Source of the DNA: Cardiocondyla obscurior
Taxonomy: Eukaryota; Arthropoda; Insecta; Hymenoptera; Formicidae
Assembly (NCBI RefSeq): GCF_019399895.1
Contig: NC_091879.1
Location: 3,737,001 to 3,801,000 of the forward strand
Length of the DNA: 64,000 nt
Reading direction: 5' to 3'
In this document: piece after piece, positions 10,701 to 21,900 of the stretch
How positions within the stretch are numbered: the first letter of the stretch is position 1
How the letters are laid out: every line of letters begins with the position of its first letter
The notes under the pieces: generated by a model
Told to the model about the DNA's origin: nothing
The model's database searches: none
What the model saw: the letters and a program-made list of their open reading frames with translations, nothing else
Program-made: the position numbers and the translations under genes

Positions 10701-13700
10701 CGGGTTGTACATTTTATGAAATGAGTGGAATTTGACAAGGAGGGTGGACATAGTCGTGAAGTACGTTGTACCGAAAGACGGTAGCGCATTCCTCAACCGT
10801 AGGAGAACATAGTTGTCTTATCTAGACGCGGGGAAGTAAGCACGGCTTCGGTGATAATGGCACCGCGCCGGTGACCGGTTATTCACTGGAGCATGTACTC
10901 TACATACGGCGGCGATCAGATAAAAGCGCTGGCTTCTTCTCGAGTTCTCGCTTCTCGCGTACGTACGCGATATAGATACCGCGTTATCCCGCGCTCAACC
11001 GGAGAGAATAACTCTTATATCATCACTTAGTAAATTGCGTCGAGTGAATTTAAATAGGGATCCCCCTCGGCCGCGTTCCCTTCAAAGTTTTCCCAGCTTG
11101 CCAGGCCGCGTGATAAATGCGCCTCGTTGCAAAAAAGAAAAGAAAAAAGAAAAAAAAGAAAAAGTTAGCTGTAAGTTGCCAGGATTAATTTTTTTTTTTA
11201 TATTCACATATTAAACAATAAAATTTCTGCAACTACCATTTGCGTAATGCTTGAGAAAGTTTTACAGGGTGGCTCTACGTTTATTACTGTCGGTAATTTA
11301 CACGTGGTTTCTTTTCACATTGTTACAAGTTCACACCTAAAGTTCCGAACGCCTGGCAGGACGGAAGGCGCGCTGCTTCTGTGCCGCATCTCGGCTCTAT
11401 CTAAGTCGGAAGACGTGTTTGAAGATAGAGTCAGCTGGCGCGGAATTATGAATTGCCGCGCAGCTGTAAATTCGATAGCGACGTAATCATTAACTCGGCG
11501 GCGCGCAGTTTCCGACGCTGCGCCGGGTACCGTTAGATCGAAGCGATTCGCCGCGGCTCGGAATATCGCCTTACGAAAAATCCGATATTCCACATTTATA
11601 TATTTATAAACCCGATCCCGTCTCGAGTCTCGATGCAGTGTCCGCGGACCAGTCCCCACAGGGAAGAGAAGTTATATCGCGCGGGCCGTTACATACATTA
11701 CGTGCCCCCGCGTGCGGAACCGAGGCACGCGGATGTCTTTATTTGCCCGTAACAAATTTAATAATTAGCAGATATTACATAGCAGCCACGTGGTTCTAAA
11801 AATTGTAATTGTCAAAACCTTAAAGTGTCAGCTTTTATTTTTTCTTTTTCTTTTTTTTTTAATTAGTCTTGCTATTAATTCTTCAATTCGCGAGAAGTAT
11901 TTCTCCAGCTTGAAACCCCGAGAAGCTCAATGATCGCGAGATGAGAAAGATCGTTTGTCAATCTTACCTGTCGGTCGCACTCGAGGCAGGCGAAGTGACG
12001 CATGTGCCACGCTCTACCTTCGGCTTCCGTGCACTCGTCGGCGAGAATGATCTCGTCGCAGGCACAGCACCGCGGCTTCAGGGTCTCGGCGTGGTGGCGG
12101 CCGCAGTAGAGCCTGCCGTCCCGCCAGAAGTAGATCAGGTCGACGAGCAGCTGCCGGCATACGCAGCAGACGAAGCAGGCGGGGTGCCAGAGAGCGGCTG
12201 GTCCAGCGCGGCTTGCAGCGACGGCCATCTCGCCGGCCGCGATAGCGCGGCCGCACTCGCGGCATCCGGCGCCGTGCGGCCGCTCGAGCTGGCTCGCGTG
12301 TCCGCGGCCGAGGGCCTCGCGCTTCCGCTGAGCCGCGAACACGCGTAGCTCGCGCTTCTCCTCCTCGGTCAGGCCGCTGCAGTAACGCGCCTCGTTGTCG
12401 TGCGGCGGTAGCTGTTGCAGCAGCTGCTTAACCCGCTCCCGCTCGCCGGCGCTACCCGCGTACGGGATCTTGTCCTCCGGTAAAGCGCTGAAGTACAGAT
12501 GCACCTGCGAACAGCGCGGACCGCGTCTTGAGAACTGGAGCCTGGGTCCCCGAGAACGCGGAGGACGGAGTCCCGTATACCGCGAACACTCTGGGGCGGG
12601 CCACGTGCGGACGATAATGCGCGCCTATCGCGAAAATTGCACGCGGCGACCGACCTACGGTTACTTTACGTCGAGCGTGGGATTCGGCCGTGCCCGAGGC
12701 GTGTTATTTTCTTTAACGGAGCGCAAACGTGCTCGCGAAGCGATCCGAAAAACTCTTCGAGATTCAGCGGGGGAAGAACGGTCGTTAAAAAAAAAATTAT
12801 TATCGAGAGTCTTGGTTTCACGTCGGTTATTACCCGGCGATTGAAACTCGGTGGACGAACGCCAGACTCCAACCAACGCAGTCCCGGCGACTCTCGTCCC
12901 CGTCGCAGATCGCCGGCTACGTGATACGTATAGATAAACGAGGGGAAAGGAATTTAGTGTCAACTGCAGCTGACATTAACGGATGGTCGTTGAAGCCCTT
13001 GTCGACCGCCGCGAATTTAGATAAGTATCGGGACGGGTCACTGTCAACACGTCGAGGAGGCGAAGGAAAACACCGACGTGCGTTTATACTGCTGAAACGA
13101 AAACCTGCTGGAGTCACCGATTTCCGAAGAGGATATCGGTCTCCTCTGATTCACGGGGGGATCGCGGATACCGGCTCGCCGTCGCTCATTACGGATGCAA
13201 AATCCCCGTGAATTGCCGCGCGAATTGCCGCACGAATTGTTGTGCTTTCAGATACACTCGAGATGCTTGCGCGAAAACGCGAAGTGACGGCGTCAACCGG
13301 CGGGGAGGTAGGGGTGGGCTTAAGAGCGCGAAAAGCTTGTTGCACGGGATTACCGTCCCCATCGCGGAGAACGCCGAGTCATAATATATAATGCGCGTTA
13401 GACGTAATGACACTTAAAATGAGTAAAGAAAACGCGCGGACGGACGCCGCCGGGACGAGAAGCGAAAGCGGGAAATAAAAGCGGGGTACGGGGGCGAGGA
13501 GGCGAGGAAACGTAGAAGGTAGAGAGGAGTCGCGAGATAAACGACGGTGTTCGCGCCGCGGCGCGCAAAAGCCGGCACCCGTCGCCAGTCGGGAGAAAGA
13601 AGGACTCTATTCCACTGCGCCGTGCCGCGCTTTACGCCAATTAATGGCCGACGAATGCGTTAGTTAGTCCCCTTTCGACTCGGCCGGAAATCTGCGTGGC

Positions 13701-16700
13701 GTTATTCGACCGCTCACGCTATCGCGCGTTTAATTAAGTAAAACGATTCCGTTCCCGATATCCCGCGACGCGGCACGTTTCTACGTGCGAGGACGTGTTT
13801 CGGAAAAAAAAAAAAAAGAGGAACGAGGTAGATTAGTCAGGATACCGATAATCACAAAGCCGCTCCGTAAAAAATTGAAGAAGCTCGCTCGAGCTTTTTT
13901 TTTTATCACGTTATCCAGCAGGATTCGAAATATTCTGGGTTAACATATTTTTTTCTTTTCTTTTTAAAGAATAAAATTTCTCGAAATGGAAGGTCGAAAT
14001 GTACAACCGCACGTTTTGTTAATACATTCTTCTGCATTCTCTTCTGTCGTGCCCTTTTTCGGGCGAACCCCTCGATCGCGCTTTATCATCGTTATACCTG
14101 GCGAGGAGCTTTCACCGGCGCGCGGCCTGATGACTCACTGCGCCGTCGTCGTTCATGATGGTAATCGTCCCGGCTATCTGGGGGCCCGCGGTCGCGGTCA
14201 CTGGTCCCCGGCGAGACGAATCACCAGGGACACCCTCGCATTACACGCATACGTGACGGCGGAAAGGCCTTCTTCTCCACCTCTTTTCTCTCTCACCGCA
14301 ACGGCGCATTAATTGATCTCTATTACTACTTAAAGCATGAAAGCCTGCAAAAAACTTTCACGCCCCGTTTACCGATTTGCTCAGCCGCATTATTTTAACT
14401 TCCGATCTTTTATGAAATGTATATATTTAAGGTTTAATAGTTCACGTTAAAAGATTTCTTTTTTAAAAATTGATATGCAAATAAAAAATATATATTTTTT
14501 TCTTATTTTAATATACTTCGTTTTAAATTTTTCCACGACAGGATGTCTAAATATCAAAGCACGGAGAAAGTCTACTATATCAAGTCGAAATAAATCTATG
14601 CTGGTACCTGGTCGGGCCTGAGTCCGGGCGGCACCCACGTGTACTCTTCGAGCGCGCAGCCACTGTCGTCGTCGCTCTGCGAGTGCCTCTGATGATGCTG
14701 CATCAGAGCCTCCTGCAGCGCTAGGCCGGCCGGCGCGGCTTGCACCGGGCTTTTGAAGGGTTCCTGGTGAGAGGCGCCCCCGACGCCGCCCGGAAAGGCC
14801 ATGGCCATCGCCATCGGCGGACCCGGGCCCAAACCGAGTCCCGAGGAACCGCCCGCCTCCGTCGAAGCCCTCTGGTGCTCCTCCCGCGGGCACCTGCAGC
14901 TTCGGCACACTTTCCTGTAAAAAAAAACCAAATGTTAGTAACGATTATCTCGTCGATATTTAAACATTTATTCGTAATACTTTGCCAGATCTCGTACGCG
15001 ATCGAGATTAGAACGAGCCATTTAATTTTTAAACAGCCACTCTGACATTGTTACGGCAAATATACCTGACGCTACCTGTTTTTTTATTGTTATCGCACCT
15101 GCCTTGTTAAGTTGAGCTCGATTGTAAATTTTTTTAACGCCACATTGTCTAAATGGGAAAAAGAGAGGAAAGTGTACGTAAAAATATAAATCTACAAAGT
15201 ATACGTCGAGATCTCGAGATAGATACAGAGAGATTCTCACGAGAGTGATCCTTGAGGAGCGCAATTGTGCCTCGTGTTTCCTTGAATTAAATTACGCAGA
15301 CCTGCAATTTAGGATCTTCTTATTAGAGTCTGGAATCCTGCCTAATTACAGGCCTAAATTTCGCAAAATCTACCTGGGCTAGGTGGCTCGGAAATTCTAC
15401 CAAAATTCTACCAGAATTCTACGATGTAGATGTAATTCCTAAAATATGTCCGAGGCTGAGCTGATCCTTCCGCGTGCGGGAAGAAAAATCGGGAACGTAG
15501 CAACGAGAGAAGTGGAACGATGCACGACAAAATGGAACGAATGGTAAATTATCACCTAATCGCCTGACGGCGATTCCTGGTTCCTCGCTTGAATAAATCG
15601 ATACACGTTTCAATCTAAGATTCTCCGCGAGCGTGCATAGAAATCGCACGCGCCGTTCCACATGTTCCGCATCGGCGAGCGCAGAACTATCGAAACGATC
15701 TCGCGATGATGTCCCCGTGCAGCGGTCGAATAGGGATTCCTGATTAATACACATTCCACCGTGCAAATATGCGTTTTTCAACCGCGGAGAAGCGTCTGAG
15801 AATGTTAAACGGGAAATCGCGGTCTAGATAAGCTTACGCGAAAGCAGACGAGGTAGTAAAAGCGGGCCTGATGATGCGCTCAGTCACACGGCGTTTGATT
15901 TTTACATCCCGGACCCCTCGTTAAATTCCCGGCTCATTAAATCTAATTTCTATGAATATGTCGGACGATACCGCTGGAATCTAATAACGTAACTCATGCG
16001 TGTATAATATATTGTGTGCAATTAGTCGACTATAACTTTACGTTTCCTCGCACATTTCTAATTTATAATAGTAAAATCTGGAAAATTGGTTTGACCCTCG
16101 AATTAAACCTTGTGTGTTTAAAAAATAAAATACGGAATAAGATTCTTTTTTTTCTTTTTTTTTTTCATGTTTGTAAAGTGTATAATTTTTGTTGAAAGCT
16201 CCCATTTTTTAACTGACGCGTATTAAAAAGTTCAGACGTTCCTTCTGAAATTTTTATATCCACGTCCGCGGACTTTTCACTCAGATTTTAAAATAAATCC
16301 CTCCCCATATTTTTCTGCGACTTCTTTATTGATCTCCTTGAACTGTAAATTTTATGTCCCGAAAAAAAAGAAAAAGAAGAAGACTCTCCTCGACGACCGT
16401 GCGGCACTTACTCCGAACAGCCGGCGGCCGTGTCGTAACTCGAATGCACTGAGCCGCAGTCAGGTACGCGGCCGCATTCCGCGTCTCCCACGGCACGGCG
16501 GCCGAAACTGGTACCGTCGTCGTGACGGGCGCTCTTCAGGAACTCGACGCACTTTTCCGTCGGGCTGGCGCGCGACGCCGCCAGCGCGGAGCAGCCGACC
16601 ATCGCGGCGACGACGTCGTCGACGTCGTGGTCACCGTTCGCCGCGCTCTCGCGATGACTCCGCAGGAATGCGTCCAAGTAATGGTGCTCGGCGTCGGTGA

Positions 16701-16932
16701 TGGTCGGTAAATCGTAAACGCCGGGCGTCGCCCAGGGCGCGTCGATGCCGGCGGGTCGCGCCGAGGCGTCCTCGTCATTCTGGCCGCCGCTCCGCGCATC
16801 CTGATTGTTCTTTCTACCGTAGAGCTTCCGCAGATACGCCTCTTGGTGACTCCTGGTGGCCCAACATCCGCCCTGCCACCAGCGCTTCGAGCCGAGCACC
16901 GCCGTGCGTCTCCTCCGCGCGAGGCTCGACAT
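7543..16932 (-). CDS. pk: Prickle, PET/triple-LIM planar cell polarity protein (complete, 7 coding exons)
   Basis: Joining minus-strand exons 16932-16412, 14914-14608, 12504-11968, 10377-10058, 8779-8444, 8279-7873 and 7796-7543 gives 2682 nt, or 893 residues plus stop. All six introns are GT-AG and every junction keeps frame. Domains by residue: unique N-terminus 1-174; Cys cluster CRSCRC about 177-182; PET about 254-345, opening with SDDDSGCALEEY; LIM1 357-413; LIM2 422-473; LIM3 482-537; Pro/Ser-rich tail; CVIS at 890-893. The PET-LIM1-LIM2-LIM3-CAAX order is diagnostic of Prickle; Testin and LMCD1 differ in LIM number or lack the CAAX tail. In flies and vertebrates Prickle is a cytosolic core planar-polarity factor recruited to membranes by Van Gogh/Strabismus, opposing Dishevelled on the other cell face. 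The length is close to other insect forms. The family call is essentially certain. The start codon and additional 5' isoforms are less certain. Confidence 0.97.
7797..7872 (-). other. pk: prickle intron 6 (76 nt)
   Basis: A minimal insect-size intron with a GTGCGT donor and a TTTTCGCAG acceptor. Only splicing signals are visible. Confidence 0.88.
7873..8279 (-). CDS. pk: prickle coding exon 6 (Pro/Ser-rich tail; residues 674-810)
   Basis: The acceptor is TGTTGCAG|G, making Arg674, and the donor is TGGG|GTGCGT (phase 1). It opens with LMQARDREPLRC, a segment I associate with Prickle tails, then Pro/Ser/Ala-rich sequence. SRRVRFQGD and SRSRSLQPEE are basic-phospho-like stretches comparable to the RRSKS...VKFSDD region upstream of the vertebrate tail. 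No folded domain is predicted. The high GC of this exon creates long antisense open frames that should be ignored. Confidence 0.94.
8280..8443 (-). other. pk: prickle intron 5 (164 nt)
   Basis: A short intron with a GTACGG donor and a TATGTTGCAG acceptor. Nothing else is visible in it. Confidence 0.9.
8444..8779 (-). CDS. pk: prickle coding exon 5 (proline-rich linker; residues 562-674)
   Basis: The acceptor is TTCCCTAG|G, with the split Arg562 completed, and the donor is GGAAG|GTACGG. Both ends are phase 2. The exon begins SGRRQAVAMSEGSSS, runs into eight consecutive prolines followed by LPP, then Ser/Thr-rich sequence and a Leu/Arg/Glu-rich helical stretch (GLDRVLLERNLERLLQERG). No catalytic or named domain is expected. 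The tail of Prickle is a low-complexity partner-binding region. The length of 336 nt is a multiple of three with matching phases, so skipping it would keep frame. Confidence 0.94.
8780..10057 (-). other. pk: prickle intron 4 (1278 nt)
   Basis: GTACTC donor, TATTCCCTAG acceptor. The first 420 nt are GC-rich and open in frame with exon 4, so intron retention would add a novel tail ending at the stop near 9640. The rest is strongly AT-rich (about 8.85-9.35 kb). No other exon was found. Confidence 0.8.
10058..10377 (-). CDS. pk: prickle coding exon 4 (second half of LIM2, LIM3, polyproline; residues 456-562)
   Basis: The acceptor is TTCGCAG|CTC (phase 0) and the donor is AG|GTACTC (phase 2). LGGQRYVMREGRPYC completes LIM2 with C470 and C473. 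LIM3 runs from C482/C485 through H504, C509, C512 and C515 to C533 and C537, matching the WHATEACF signature of Prickle. A PSDSS stretch and a run of six prolines close the exon. The frame stays open past the donor for about 140 codons, but the donor, the phase match to exon 5 and the loss of Prickle-like sequence show that part is intronic. Confidence 0.97.
10378..11967 (-). other. pk: prickle intron 3 (1590 nt)
   Basis: It splits LIM2 between its two zinc modules (GTAAGA donor, TTCCGTTCGCAG acceptor). Contents are AT-rich with poly(T) at about 10560-10573 and 11846-11860, a (TA)n stretch at about 10625-10640 and an A-rich tract at 11132-11163. I see no coding signal. Confidence 0.85.
11968..12504 (-). 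CDS. pk: prickle coding exon 3 (PET domain, LIM1, first half of LIM2; residues 277-455)
   Basis: The acceptor is TTCGCAG|GTG and the donor is CAG|GTAAGA; both junctions are phase 0, so the exon is symmetric (537 nt). It encodes the PET core, including LPPHDNEARYC and the AQRKREALGRG basic helix, which in this family helps membrane association and partner binding. LIM1 follows with eight apparent zinc ligands: C357, C360, H383, C386, C389, C392, C410 and H413. The first finger of LIM2 has C422, C425, H443, H446, C449 and C452. The segment RCCACDEIILADECTEAEG is nearly invariant in Prickle proteins. This is the best conserved exon of the gene. Confidence 0.98.
12505..14607 (-). other. pk: prickle intron 2 (2103 nt)
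   Basis: The donor is GTACCA and the acceptor is CTGTTCGCAG. Composition is mixed, with a GC-rich part at about 12.5-13.8 kb and an AT-rich part at about 13.8-14.6 kb that includes poly(A) and poly(T) runs. Open frames on both strands in the GC-rich half look like composition effects. I see no supported exon or RNA gene. Confidence 0.85.
14608..14914 (-). CDS. pk: prickle coding exon 2 (Cys cluster and start of PET domain, residues 174-276)
   Basis: The acceptor is TTTTTACAG|G. The first base completes Glu174 and the frame runs Lys175 to Gln276. It ends CAG|GTACCA at phase 0. The exon carries the CRSCRC cluster, a Gly/Pro-rich linker with Met208, Met210 and Met212, and then the SDDDSGCALEEY...VPPGLRP segment that begins the PET domain in all Prickles. 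The Met cluster could serve as an internal start for a shorter form similar to vertebrate Prickle, which begins just before this acidic motif. That use is speculative. The splice phase into exon 3 matches exactly. Confidence 0.96.
14915..16411 (-). other. pk: prickle intron 1 (1497 nt)
   Basis: The donor is GTAAGT at 16411 and the acceptor is TTTTTACAG ending at 14915. It is AT-rich with poly(T)/poly(A) tracts near 16145-16165 and 16362-16380. A short tandem array built on AATTCTACC sits at about 15389-15425. I see no further exon with matching phase inside it. Confidence 0.85.
16412..16932 (-). CDS. pk: prickle coding exon 1 (isoform-type N-terminus, residues 1-174)
   Basis: The exon opens at ATG 16932. 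This is the first Met after an in-frame TGA at 16996-16998, and it has A at -3. It ends at a consensus donor GA|GTAAGT (GT at 16411-16410), leaving two bases (GA) that pair with the first G of the next exon to make Glu174. The encoded N-terminus has a basic RRRR patch (residues 6-9), an aromatic WW pair (18-19) and a long polar, Asp/Ala/Ser-rich remainder. I recognise no domain. In Drosophila, prickle uses alternative 5' exons (a short one for Pk, about 350 residues for Sple) spliced to a shared body. By position and length this could be a Spiny-legs-like exon, but that is inference. An additional upstream coding exon is disfavoured by the stop and the lack of a good acceptor between the stop and the ATG. 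Confidence 0.85.
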
Positions 16933-16999
16933 GCTTCTTACGGCAACCGCATCCGGAACCGACGACCGATGGTGGACGGTGGTCGTTAGGATCGATCAC

Positions 17000-18950
17000 C
17001 ACCGGCGGTCTCCTCCTCCGTGCGCGGCGTAACCCCGGTCCCGACGGTAATAATCGCCGTGGCCGAGACCTTCTAATCTAGAGAGCGCCGGCGGGTCTCT
17101 TCTTCTTCCTCACCGCCGTCAGAGATATTATGTCCCTTTTCGCGACCGCCGCCGCTCGTCCGTCGCGCAAAAGCTAATAAGGCGACGCTTCGGGGCACTC
17201 GAAACACTCTGGCGTTTTTGCTCCCACGTAGAAGTCCTTCTGCGGGGTATTAAATGCCTCTCCCGTGGTATACGCTCTTGATTGCGTCCGTAGCCCGACC
17301 TTCCGGCTTTCCTGGAAGCGGCGGTTCTTCGAAAAATCGTTCGCCGTCGGGTATATTTGCTCTCGCATTCGGAGACTCTCCTCGGGAAAGCTAATAAGAT
17401 CTCCTCCGACTCTCGATCTAGCTGATCGATGGACAATCGGTCATCGAGACGACGCGACACCCGACACTTTAGGCTTCCCCGCCCGTGGTGTTCCCTTTCG
17501 TTCTTCCACCGGATGCGCTCTTGTCAGCCGCCGCGAGGACGTTCGCTTCCGCCGCAGCTCGCTCCATTATCTCGAGACGTCAGCGACGCCCGCGTTCGCG
17601 GGAGCAGCGCGCCTCGTTTCGCCTCGAAACGGACGTGGGGAGGAAATGAGAAAACACGCGAAACGCCGCGAGATGAAGGTGTTCCTCGGCGCGGAGATAG
17701 TCCGATGTCGGAATGGAGATGCGCAGAATGGAGGTGTCTCGCGCCGGAAGAAGCGGAGGACGGAGGGTTCAATCGCGCCGCACGGCGGTCGTCGTCGTCT
17801 CGCAAACGTCTCGCCGTCGACAGAATCGAGCTCATCGCCGTTGACCATCTCCCGATCGAGTCGCGAAACGCGAGCGAAAGCCTTCGGTCCTCGAGGCAAC
17901 GAGGGCGACGAAGAGCGGGCGGTAGTGCGGGAGAAAACGCGGGGCACGGGGATGATCGGCCGAGAGAACAAGGAAAGAGGATCGACAGGATCGCTCCGGC
18001 GAAAGCGACCGCCGTAGGAGGTGAGGAGCGCGGCCTGGAAGGATCGCGAAGGATAAAGGAGGAGAAAGACGGCGCGGTAGAAAGAGGGTGGGCAGAAACG
18101 GGTCGCAGGGATGAGGGCCAATATGTACGCGCAACCGGTAGTACAGCGCGGATTAACGTTTTAATACGCGACACCTATCGCGCGGTACAAAGGCGATCGG
18201 TCGGTCCAGGGCCAGGGGCCCCGAGATACGCGATCTCGGACACACTCGCGTCCCTCTCCGAGATGCAATCGCGGCGCGAACCCGCGCGCGGACGACGGTT
18301 CCGCCGACGGTTTCGCGCGGAACGATTGGCGAAACGGCACTTTGACTTCTTTTCCTTCGGGGCAACTTCTCGCGGTCCCCGCGAGCCGCCCCCGCGTGAC
18401 TCTCGGATCGTGGCACTCGCGCGAGGAAACCTGACGACGATCGCGAAGAACAACATAAGGGAACGCGCGATGCGACGCGCATAAAACCTTCGAGAGGCGG
18501 CGTCCTCGTCCTTCGTTCTACCGGCACGGGGCGTGCTGAGGCCGAGCGGACACTGAGCATACTCTGGGACTCAGCGGGCCTCCGTGTCTGCGGGATACGG
18601 GGCGAGAGGGGGATCCAGGCCGAGGGCCCGCTAGCGAGTGCCGGCCCCGCGCGAGGAAGGAGGAACGGGCGAGCGGGCGAGCGAGCGAGCGTGCGAGAAC
18701 CGCGTCGGTGCGTGTAACTCTCCGGCTTTACCAATACGCGCGCGAGCCCCCTTCTTCGGTGAAGTCGCTCCTTTCTCTCTCTGTCTCTCGCTCCTCTCGA
18801 TATATTTATATTCGTTTCTAATACGCGCGGCGTGTCGAGGCCCGACGCCTCTCGCCCGTAGGCTTCACCGTCGGAACGCGCGCGGAGCCCGGTTCCGCGT
18901 ATGCGTGCCCCGCGACGGGCCCCCGAGCGAGCGAGCCGAGGACGCTTCGC
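17000..18950 (-). promoter_or_regulatory. pk: GC/CpG-rich block upstream of prickle exon 1; candidate promoter and 5' leader
   Basis: This roughly 2-kb stretch directly upstream of the first coding exon is far more GC- and CpG-rich than flanking DNA. It has long low-complexity open frames on both strands, is purine-rich on the plus strand at 17.9-18.1 kb, and contains GAGC-type microsatellites near 18670-18692. A good minus-strand donor-like site (GCG|GTGAGG) lies near 17111. It resembles the GC-rich block at 1.5-2.3 kb. Assignment as promoter rests on position and composition only; no TATA or initiator could be fixed. Confidence 0.3.
18670..18692. repeat. GAGC-type microsatellite in the candidate prickle promoter block
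   Basis: Imperfect tandem GAGC/GGGC units, the same motif as at 2100-2133, again inside a CpG-rich block. Confidence 0.8.
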
Positions 18951-21900
18951 TCTGCTCTACTCCGCTCCGTCCTGCCTCGTTCTGTTAGCAGGAAATCTGA
19001 CCGCCGCGCTCGCGCTTTTCGCCGTGCTATTCGACTTAATGCGGCATTTGAGTATTTTCTTCGTAAATTACTCGCGGCATTACGTGTAACGAGAGCCCTC
19101 AGTTTTCTTCAAATGACAGAGCGCGCAAATAGTAAATTATACAAGTGTCTTAATTAGCCGGCGATCGCACCAATTAAACTAGCCGCCCGATGACTGTCCC
19201 CGCTGTGCCAAATTATATGACCACCAATGGCACTAATTAGCGGAAGGACATTCCATAAATACAATTATTATCTGTTCTCCAAGATCAAAGCAGCGGCGGA
19301 GGCCGCCGCGCTGGCAGGTAGGACAGTTTCCACGGCGGACACCTGTCGGCCACGCGAGCGGACTCCTCCGCAACAATTCTCATTATGCCGCATTCTTCGG
19401 AATAGTACGGCGCGGATCCGTGGCGTGCGAGATTTATGATCGCGTCTAACGCTACCGCATTCGAACTTTTTTTTTTCCTTTTCTTTTCTTTTTTTTTTCT
19501 TTCTTTCCCCTCGCGCAATCTTCGACCCCGCCGTTTCGGGCGCGAGAGAAGAATCAACACGCTCTCGGGCTGACAGATTTTTCGGGCGAGATTCAGGAAA
19601 GGCCGCGGTCTCGGAGGATCGTCGCGTTGAAAGAAACGAAGGGAAAGCGTCATTAATCAGAAGGACTCCGTCGCGGCGATTATCCATTTATTCGTGGCGT
19701 GGAAGATAACTTACACCCGGGTAGGCCCAATAAACACTCCGCAATATCGTTACGGTCGTAACGTGTCCTCTCGAGGCGAGGGATTTCTTTTCGACGGCCG
19801 ACGGTGAATTCCCAATTATACGATATGAGATTCCGTGGGGTCCCGCCGGCGTATCGTCGCCCGATCCTACGGAACGCTACGACTACGGATAATTTACGTT
19901 AACGACGATCGCCGCGGAGCGATCCGCCGTTAACCGGGAGAATTCTAATCTCCGCGCCGAAAGAGCAGCGCTAATATTCCCCCATTTGCGATATAAATTA
20001 ATTCTCGGGTAGGCCGGCACGCCGCCTCGCCACGAGCTTCCACCGTGTAACAAGCTGTGAGGGCCTTATAAAATGTAAACTGGAAGATAACCGCGGGACT
20101 GTATCGACAGGACACGTTGGGAAGGAAGTTACGGCCTACGAGAACGCCGAAGTCGCATTAGCGAACTTAGAAGGCCGGCAAGTTGAGGCCTCGGTATCTT
20201 TAATTACATCGATTGATCAGATTACATTTTATAGCCGCCTAAAAGTTTACGTACGATTAAATTAATTTATTTTTAAAATTTCTAGCTTCGTAAATTTTTC
20301 TTCACAGCGCGAGAATCTTGTCTGTATTGGTCGACGCGATGGACAAACGACAAGTAAGCGGCCGCAGGAATTTCCGGCCAGAGGGGAAGAAGAGGGACGG
20401 AAGAACAAAACATTCCGCGAATATTCGTATTTTGCGGGATTCTGCAAGGCGGTTTTTGCGCGACCGCCGCCGTGCGTGGAGCGAAACCCTCGCGTGTGAC
20501 AGTTTTTGCGGTCAACTCCCCGCGAGGACGTGCTCTCGCAGCTCCGGGAAAATCTCGCGGTCTGCTTTAAATGACTGGATTTGTTCAAAGTAACCCGATC
20601 TACTTGGACGGGAGAAGGCGTGTCGCGCACGTATGGATGAATCGGCCGCGCTGCACCCCTCGCGAATTGACCCAATTACGCAACAAAACGAGAACCGCCG
20701 CGTTTTTCAGCCGCGCGTAATAAACGCCTCTATTATGGAGCGCAGATTGAAACTGTACCGCCGATAATCCGTCACGACTACCGCGCGCGATTAACATCGC
20801 GGACAATACCGTTCGATAGAACACACGTTAAAATCACCGAATACGATACCCCGTTCATGTATTATACATCGCTTAATTAACATGTTAATACGGAAATAGA
20901 CTTATCTTACAAACGTGAAGGATGAACACGGGACGCTGTTGAAATCGGTGAGGTCTGTGTAAGTAGGAGCTAATGATACACCGGACGTGGACAAGAAATA
21001 GCTTTTTCGTCTTGGGTGGTCCAACTTTTCAGGCTCTATCTCTAGCCGTTGATAACCCTTCGAAAGGTACAGCGAGATCCAAACGAAAGACCCTTCAAAA
21101 TGCCACTTCGGGCCCCTGTATCTAAATCGATTAACTAGAATTAGTATGTTTTTCTTTTTTTTTTTTAATTTTATTTATCGATCCTAATTTGAACGCTGAT
21201 TTAAATAAAATATTTCGTCGTCCCGTCGAAGCTGAAATTCGTTCTTTCCCTGAGAAGTTGAGAAAAATCTCGCGTGCCTCGCGTATGTAAACACTCGAAG
21301 GCTTTTTTTTTTTTTTTTTTATTTTTTTAACTAGAATGAGCCTGGGTTATAAACTTGAATTGCACTTTAAACGACAAGTCGTATCGAAGTGGATCTTACA
21401 AATTACTAATTTATCTCGTGCCTCTCGCGGCATTCGCGAACTTATCTGAAGATAAAAACCGGAGCCGAGAGTCTAGCCGAGTTATCAGCTGCACTTAGCG
21501 CGAGCTACTTGCAAGCAATTAGTCTTCTATCTTCTCCGAGACGGGACTCATCGGCAGTTCAAGGATCGGCGGCGCGGGCAGGTGTAGCCGTGATTACTCG
21601 TGATTTTTTTCGTATTCAGCCGAGCGACGCTTAACCGCGTCGGAAATAGCGGGCGAAACGCTTTCGTTTCCGAGTACAACGCGGAGAAAACGCGGCTCGT
21701 CTCTCTTAGGACGACATCGTGGCAGAAGTAGCGGAGGTTGTACCTCGCCGCAGAACAGGCTTCCCTCCACCATCTGCCACGGTGCTCGGTGTGTTAAATA
21801 ATTTAACCAATTAGTCACGAGTTAAGTGACTATCCGCTAAAAAGAAATCAGATGCAAATTGCTCGGCGCGTCTGGACGCCACCTTTTCCGGCGGACAGAC

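Noticed and set aside
17429..18484. 351-codon plus-strand open frame and overlapping minus frames
   Set aside because: Arg/Ser/Glu-rich translation of purine-rich, CpG-dense DNA with equally long antisense frames; better explained as upstream leader or promoter composition.
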